Shown here: positions 60,845 through 64,000 of the stretch, piece by piece
Layout of the letters: the number at the start of each line of letters is the position of its first letter
Position numbering within the stretch: position 1 is the first letter of the stretch
Source: an uncultured Clostridia bacterium
GTDB lineage: Bacteria > Bacillota > Clostridia > Christensenellales > UBA1242
Length of the DNA: 64,000 nt
Reading direction: 5' to 3'
NCBI GenBank assembly: GCA_937896905.1
Contig: CALBOE010000006.1
Location: 124,001 to 188,000 of the forward strand
Position numbers and translations under genes: made by a program
Notes under the pieces: generated by a model
The model's database searches: none
Told to the model about the DNA's origin: nothing
The model's input: only the letters and a program-made list of their open reading frames with translations

Positions 60845-61681
60845 CTACTTAGCACCAGCTCTCTTAACAATAAGTTTGTCAGATGCTTTTTTGTGTTTTC
60901 TAGTTTTTAATCCAAGTGCTGGTTTACCCCATGGTGTCATTGGACCAGCGTGTCCAACTGGAGATTTACCTTCACCACCACCGTGTGGGTGATCAACTGG
61001 GTTCATTGCAGAACCACGAACGCTTGGGCGAACACCCATGTGACGTTTACGTCCAGCTTTACCCAAAGAAACGATTTCGTTTTCTTCATTGCCAATTTCG
61101 CCGATTGTTGCACGGCAAACTGCCAACACTTTTCTCATTTCACCACTTGGCAAACGAAGTGTAGCGTAAGCGCCTTCTTTTGCCATTAATTGTGCAGATA
61201 GGCCCGCACTTCTAACCATTTGGCCACCACGTCCTGGTTGAAGTTCAATGTTGTGAACTTTTGCACCAAGTGGAATGTCTTTAAGTTGTAGTGCATTACC
61301 TGCTTTAATTTCAGCCCCAGCACCGCTCATAACCTTGTCGCCAACGTTTAGGCCTTGTGGAGCTATAATAAATCTCTTTTCGCCATCAGCGTAATTTAAA
61401 AGAGCAATGTATGCAGTTCTGTTTGGATCGTATTGAATGCTTTCAACTTTTGCAGGAATACCGTCTTTATTTCTTTTGAAGTCGATAATACGATATTTGC
61501 GTCTGTTTTCGCCACCAATGTTACGAACTGTTATTTTACCTTGAGCGTTTCTACCACCTGTCTTTTTAACGGTTGTTAATAAAGATTTTGGAGCAACTGC
61601 ATCTTTGGTTAATTCGTCATACTTTTTGTATGTTACAAATCTGCTACCAGCAGATGTAGGTTTTTTAGTTCTAATAGCCAT
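60845..61681 (-). CDS. rplB: ribosomal protein L2
   Basis: L2 is needed for 50S peptidyl transferase activity and subunit joining. The 278-residue protein has GGRNAQGKITVRNIGGENRRKY, YILAPQG-type FIIAPQGLNVGDKV, GGRGGQMVRSAGLSAQLMAKEG and the conserved MNPVDHPHGGGEGKSPVG with the functional His, and a basic end. Confidence 0.97.
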   Translation of the reverse strand: MAIRTKKPTSAGSRFVTYKKYDELTKDAVAPKSLLTTVKKTGGRNAQGKITVRNIGGENRRKYRIIDFKRNKDGIPAKVESIQYDPNRTAYIALLNYADGEKRFIIAPQGLNVGDKVMSGAGAEIKAGNALQLKDIPLGAKVHNIELQPGRGGQMVRSAGLSAQLMAKEGAYATLRLPSGEMRKVLAVCRATIGEIGNEENEIVSLGKAGRKRHMGVRPSVRGSAMNPVDHPHGGGEGKSPVGHAGPMTPWGKPALGLKTRKHKKASDKLIVKRAGAK

Positions 61682-61694
61682 TTTTAACTCCTTT

Positions 61695-61997
61695 CTAGTT
61701 CAAGCTCTCAAAGAAAGCGATTGGCTTAGAATCTGCCTTTAAGAAAACAACTGCTTTCTTATAGTCGCTTGTTTTGCCGACAACTTGACCACTTTTTGTG
61801 TTTCTTGTTTTAGTTTTGCCTTTGCAACGGATTGTGTTTACTTTGGCAACTTGAACTTCGAAAAGTTCTTCAACTGCCTTTTTAATTTCAACTTTGTTAG
61901 CAGCCAAAGCAACTTTGAAAGTGTAAACCTTGTTTTGAATGCCAGCGTATGATTTTTCTGTCATAACTGGTGCTAAAATGATTTCTTGTGCTTTCAT
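61695..61997 (-). CDS. rplW: ribosomal protein L23
   Basis: L23 is the tunnel-exit docking site for trigger factor and SRP. The 100-residue protein has EIILAPVMTEKSYAGIQNKVYTF, NKVEIKKAVEELFEVQVAKVN and RTKTRNTKSG-type basic loop (CKGKTKTRNTKSGQVVG). It begins 1 nt into the rplD stop. Confidence 0.97.
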   Translation of the reverse strand: MKAQEIILAPVMTEKSYAGIQNKVYTFKVALAANKVEIKKAVEELFEVQVAKVNTIRCKGKTKTRNTKSGQVVGKTSDYKKAVVFLKADSKPIAFFESLN

Positions 61998-62620
61998 TAG
62001 ATGTATGCCTCCTCTAACTTTTTAATTGCATTCTTTGTGAACACAATAAATCTGTTTTCAACAACTTCTGCAACGTTCAAAAGAGCCACGTCTGCACAAC
62101 TAACTTTTTGAATGTTGTTAGTTGCTTTAATTGCACTTTCGTTTTTGCCATCGGTTACGATAACAGTTCTTTTGTTCAAGCCAAACAATTTAAGGAATTC
62201 GCTAGCTGCTTTTGTTTTGTTGTTTTCGAAAGCAACTTCGTCTAGAATGAACACTTCACCTTGTCTAATCTTTTGAGAGATTGCAGATGAGAATGCAATG
62301 TCGCGAACTTTTTTGTTAATTTTTTGGCTGAAATCTCTTGGCTTTGGTGCGAACACTACGCCACCGCCAGTGAATTGTGGAGCACTTTTTTCGTCGTGAC
62401 GAGCACCACCAGTGCCTTTTTGTCTGTATAATTTCTTCTTGCTAGCTGTAACTTCGCTACGTGTTAAGGTTGATTTTGTTCCTTGACGAGCGTTGTTGTG
62501 CAAAGCTACAATAACTTGATGAATAACAGGTTCGTTATAGTCGGCATTGAAAACTAAATCGTTAAGTTCAATGGTGCCAACTTCTTCTTTTTTCATATTG
62601 TAAACATTAAGTTTTGCCAT
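61997..62620 (-). CDS. rplD: ribosomal protein L4
   Basis: L4 reaches into the 50S tunnel and in some bacteria represses the S10 operon through its leader. The 207-residue protein has HQVIVALHNNARQGTKSTLTRSEV, YRQKGTGGARHDEKSAPQFTGGG and KVRDIAFSSAISQKI, the conserved loop. It overlaps rplW by 1 nt. Confidence 0.97.
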   Translation of the reverse strand: MAKLNVYNMKKEEVGTIELNDLVFNADYNEPVIHQVIVALHNNARQGTKSTLTRSEVTASKKKLYRQKGTGGARHDEKSAPQFTGGGVVFAPKPRDFSQKINKKVRDIAFSSAISQKIRQGEVFILDEVAFENNKTKAASEFLKLFGLNKRTVIVTDGKNESAIKATNNIQKVSCADVALLNVAEVVENRFIVFTKNAIKKLEEAYI

Positions 62621-62631
62621 AGTTTTCTCCT

Positions 62632-63264
62632 TTAAGCTTTAACAGCGGACTTGATTGTTACAACAGAATTTTTAGGGCCAGGGATTGCACCTTTAACCAA
62701 TAATAAATTCCTTTCCGCGTCAACTTTAACAACTTTAAGATTTTGAACGGTTACGGCTTCATGTCCGTAATGACCAGGCATCTTTTTGCCTTTGAAAACT
62801 CTACTTGGGGTTGAGTTAGCACCCATTGAACCAACTTCTCTGTGAACAGGGCCCACACCGTGAGTCATTTTCAATCTTTGTTGGTTCCAACGTTTAATAA
62901 CGCCAGTGAAACCGTGACCTTTAGTGATGCCAGAAACATCTACCATATCGCCAGCGGTGAACATATCTGCCTTAATTTCTTGACCAAGAGCAAATTTGCT
63001 TGTGTCGTCAAACTTAAATTCTTTCAAAACTCTTTTTGGTTCAACACCAGCTTTTTTGAAAGCGCCAGCTTGACATTTGTTAACGTTTTTAGCTTTAATT
63101 TCGCCGAAAGCAACTTGAACTGAATTGTAACCGTCAACTGCTTCGGTTTTAATTTGAGTTACGTAGCAAGGGCCTGCTTCAATAACTGTAACAGGTTCAA
63201 CTCTTCCATCGTCTAGGAAAACTTGAGTCATTCCCAATTTTTTACCAATAATTGCTTTTTCCAC
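62632..63264 (-). CDS. rplC: ribosomal protein L3, GTG start
   Basis: L3 helps form the peptidyl transferase centre. The 210-residue protein has EKAIIGKKLGMTQVFLDDGRV, ITKGHGFTGVIKRWNQQRLKM and GSMGANSTPSRVFKGKKMPGHYG. The start is the GTG at 63264: GGAGG lies 5 nt upstream and the family begins here. An in-frame ATG at 63300 adds residues unlike L3. Confidence 0.96.
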   Translation of the reverse strand: MEKAIIGKKLGMTQVFLDDGRVEPVTVIEAGPCYVTQIKTEAVDGYNSVQVAFGEIKAKNVNKCQAGAFKKAGVEPKRVLKEFKFDDTSKFALGQEIKADMFTAGDMVDVSGITKGHGFTGVIKRWNQQRLKMTHGVGPVHREVGSMGANSTPSRVFKGKKMPGHYGHEAVTVQNLKVVKVDAERNLLLVKGAIPGPKNSVVTIKSAVKA

Positions 63265-63274
63265 AGTGTCCTCC

Positions 63275-63583
63275 TTATAATTCCACTTTGATATCAACAC
63301 CAGATGGAACGTTCATCTTAAGCAAAGCATCTACAGCTTTTGCATTTGGTGCGAATACATCAATTAATCTAAAGTGTGTGCGAGATTCAAATTGTTCTCT
63401 TGAATCTTTATATTTGTGCGTTGCACGAATGATTGTAACCACTTCTCTTTTGGTTGGAAGTGGAACCGGGCCTGAAACCTTGCAGCCAGACTTTGTTGCA
63501 GTGTCAAGAATTCTTGAAACCACGTTTTCGAGTAAACCTGTATCGTAAGAAGCAAGTTTAATTCTTAATTTTGTTGTTGCCAT
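63275..63583 (-). CDS. rpsJ: ribosomal protein S10
   Basis: S10 is in the 30S head and, as NusE, joins antitermination complexes. The 102-residue protein has MATTKLRIKLASYDTGLLENVVSRI, SGPVPLPTKREVVTIIRATHKYK, ESRTHFRLIDVF and VPSGVDIKVEL. It is the first gene of the S10 operon and follows a structured leader. AAGGAG precedes the ATG. Confidence 0.98.
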   Translation of the reverse strand: MATTKLRIKLASYDTGLLENVVSRILDTATKSGCKVSGPVPLPTKREVVTIIRATHKYKDSREQFESRTHFRLIDVFAPNAKAVDALLKMNVPSGVDIKVEL

Positions 63584-63629
63584 TTTTCTTCTCCTTTTAT
63601 TTTTTTAGTCAACACCAAACCAACCCAAC

Positions 63630-63704
63630 CTTAACATTATGTTATTGTAACGGCAGTTTAAAGTATTTCATTTACTTACGCGTTACAACAAGCCACGTGT
63701 TAAG
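63630..63704 (-). promoter_or_regulatory. nested stem in the rpsJ 5' leader
   Basis: An outer stem (63698-63704 with 63630-63636, CTTAACA/TGTTAAG) encloses an inner 8-bp stem (63681-63688 with 63645-63652, TTGTAACG/CGTTACAA). It lies between the attenuator and the rpsJ ribosome site. It may be a ribosomal-protein or anti-termination binding site; not recognised as a known Rfam class. Confidence 0.55.
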
Positions 63705-63714
63705 TGCTGATTTC

Positions 63715-63776
63715 CAAAAAGAAAACTGCTCTTCTAAAGAAAAGTCAGTTCGGTTGGCGCCCGCTTTAAGCGAACT
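63715..63776 (-). promoter_or_regulatory. attenuator of the S10 operon leader
   Basis: A terminator hairpin (63724-63750: AACTG with CAGTT outside, CTTTTC with GAAGAG inside) is followed on the minus strand by a T-rich run. An alternative stem AGTTCG/CGAACT (63771-63776 with 63747-63752) shares four bases with it, so the two exclude each other, as in transcription attenuation. Confidence 0.65.
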
Positions 63777-63782
63777 TTGGTA

Positions 63783-63830
63783 GACACAAATTCCCATTTG
63801 TTGTTGCTAACAAATGCAACCTTGTGCGTC
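63783..63830 (-). promoter_or_regulatory. upstream hairpin of the S10 operon leader
   Basis: CATTTGTT pairs with AACAAATG (63809-63816 with 63795-63802) across a 6-nt loop, and the flanking CACAA/TTGTG (63822-63826 with 63785-63789) extends the stem. It lies just after the predicted start of transcription and before the attenuator. Confidence 0.55.
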
Positions 63831-63854
63831 AACCCACAATTAACCAGCATTTGT

Positions 63855-63883
63855 ATTGTACCAAACCCCAGCATCTTTGTCAA
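63855..63883 (-). promoter_or_regulatory. promoter of the S10-spc-alpha operons
   Basis: TTGACA (63878-63883), 17 nt, TACAAT (63855-63860), with +1 near 63848. The leader is about 265 nt before rpsJ. No gene is seen in 63884-64000, an AT-rich stretch. Confidence 0.75.
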
Positions 63884-64000
63884 CCCTTTTTCAAAACTTT
63901 TTTCAACAATTTTTGCGTTGCGTTTTACTGAAATATTTAACAAAAAAATAACCTCGCACATACACGTATATTAATAAGGAAAAGCCAAACAATAAAAATT

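Noticed and set aside
63734..63961. Leftward 75-codon open frame over the S10 promoter
   Set aside because: It covers the predicted promoter and leader hairpins and has no family match; a regulatory RNA explains the sequence better.

Overview
The window reads as a chromosomal segment of a low-GC, Gram-positive, spore-forming member of the Bacillota, most likely an uncultured Clostridia lineage. The reasons are an LTA-synthase-type enzyme, sporulation genes (yabP, yabQ and a spoVB-like flippase), a BclA-like collagen protein, zinc-binding forms of S14, L36 and S4, purine-rich Shine-Dalgarno sites and TAA-rich, AT-rich coding. The species assignment is inference. No rRNA, CRISPR array, insertion sequence or prophage was seen.

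Layout. 1-546: the start of a leftward gene cut by the window edge, a tRNA-Asn, and a duplicated copy of the tRNA 3' end with its terminator. 547-8241: an LTA-synthase-like enzyme, a zinc-ribbon protein, a DUF1858 protein, a membrane protein with nine AT-hook-like motifs, a YugP-type peptidase and QueH. 8279-19429: one giant lipoprotein gene (3716 codons). 19588-24886: a rightward run of yabP-yabQ-divIC-like-cytidylate kinase-two CPBP proteases-rlmH-M14 carboxypeptidase-tadA. 24942-30330: HU, SpoVB-like flippase, Dus, tRNA-Arg, slipin and pyruvate kinase. 30492-41955: ssrA (tmRNA), a toxin/immunity-like pair, a collagen-like protein, smpB-rnr-secG, gpmI-pgk, an ArsR regulator opposite a small Cys/Asn-tailed protein, and trpS. 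42169-46591: the str operon (rpsL-rpsG-fusA-tuf). 48186-63583: the complete S10-spc-alpha operon series from rpsJ to rplQ, all leftward, with a structured leader at 63584-63850.

How the genes fit together. Most of the right third is the translation and secretion core (ribosomal proteins, EF-G, EF-Tu, IF-1, SecY, Adk, Map, RNAP alpha). ssrA, smpB and rnr together give the trans-translation rescue pathway, with secG and two glycolytic genes upstream as in many Firmicutes. In the usual Firmicutes arrangement smpB is next to ssrA; here about 2.5 kb holding a toxin/immunity-like pair, a 60-aa protein and a collagen-like surface protein lies between them. The str block lies downstream of rplQ rather than upstream of rpsJ.

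The most unusual signals are these. (i) Five genes, and probably a sixth, have a good sigma-A promoter whose -10 box ends 6 nt (8 nt in the sixth) before the ATG with no Shine-Dalgarno site, so their mRNAs should be leaderless. (ii) The 3' ends of tuf, rplQ and a tRNA are duplicated just before their terminators. (iii) The rpsL-rpsG intergenic region holds a 12-bp stem and a 7-nt complementarity that looks like a kissing interaction. (iv) A membrane-anchored coiled-coil protein ends in an AT-hook array. All coordinates and pairings were read by eye; no search or folding program was run.
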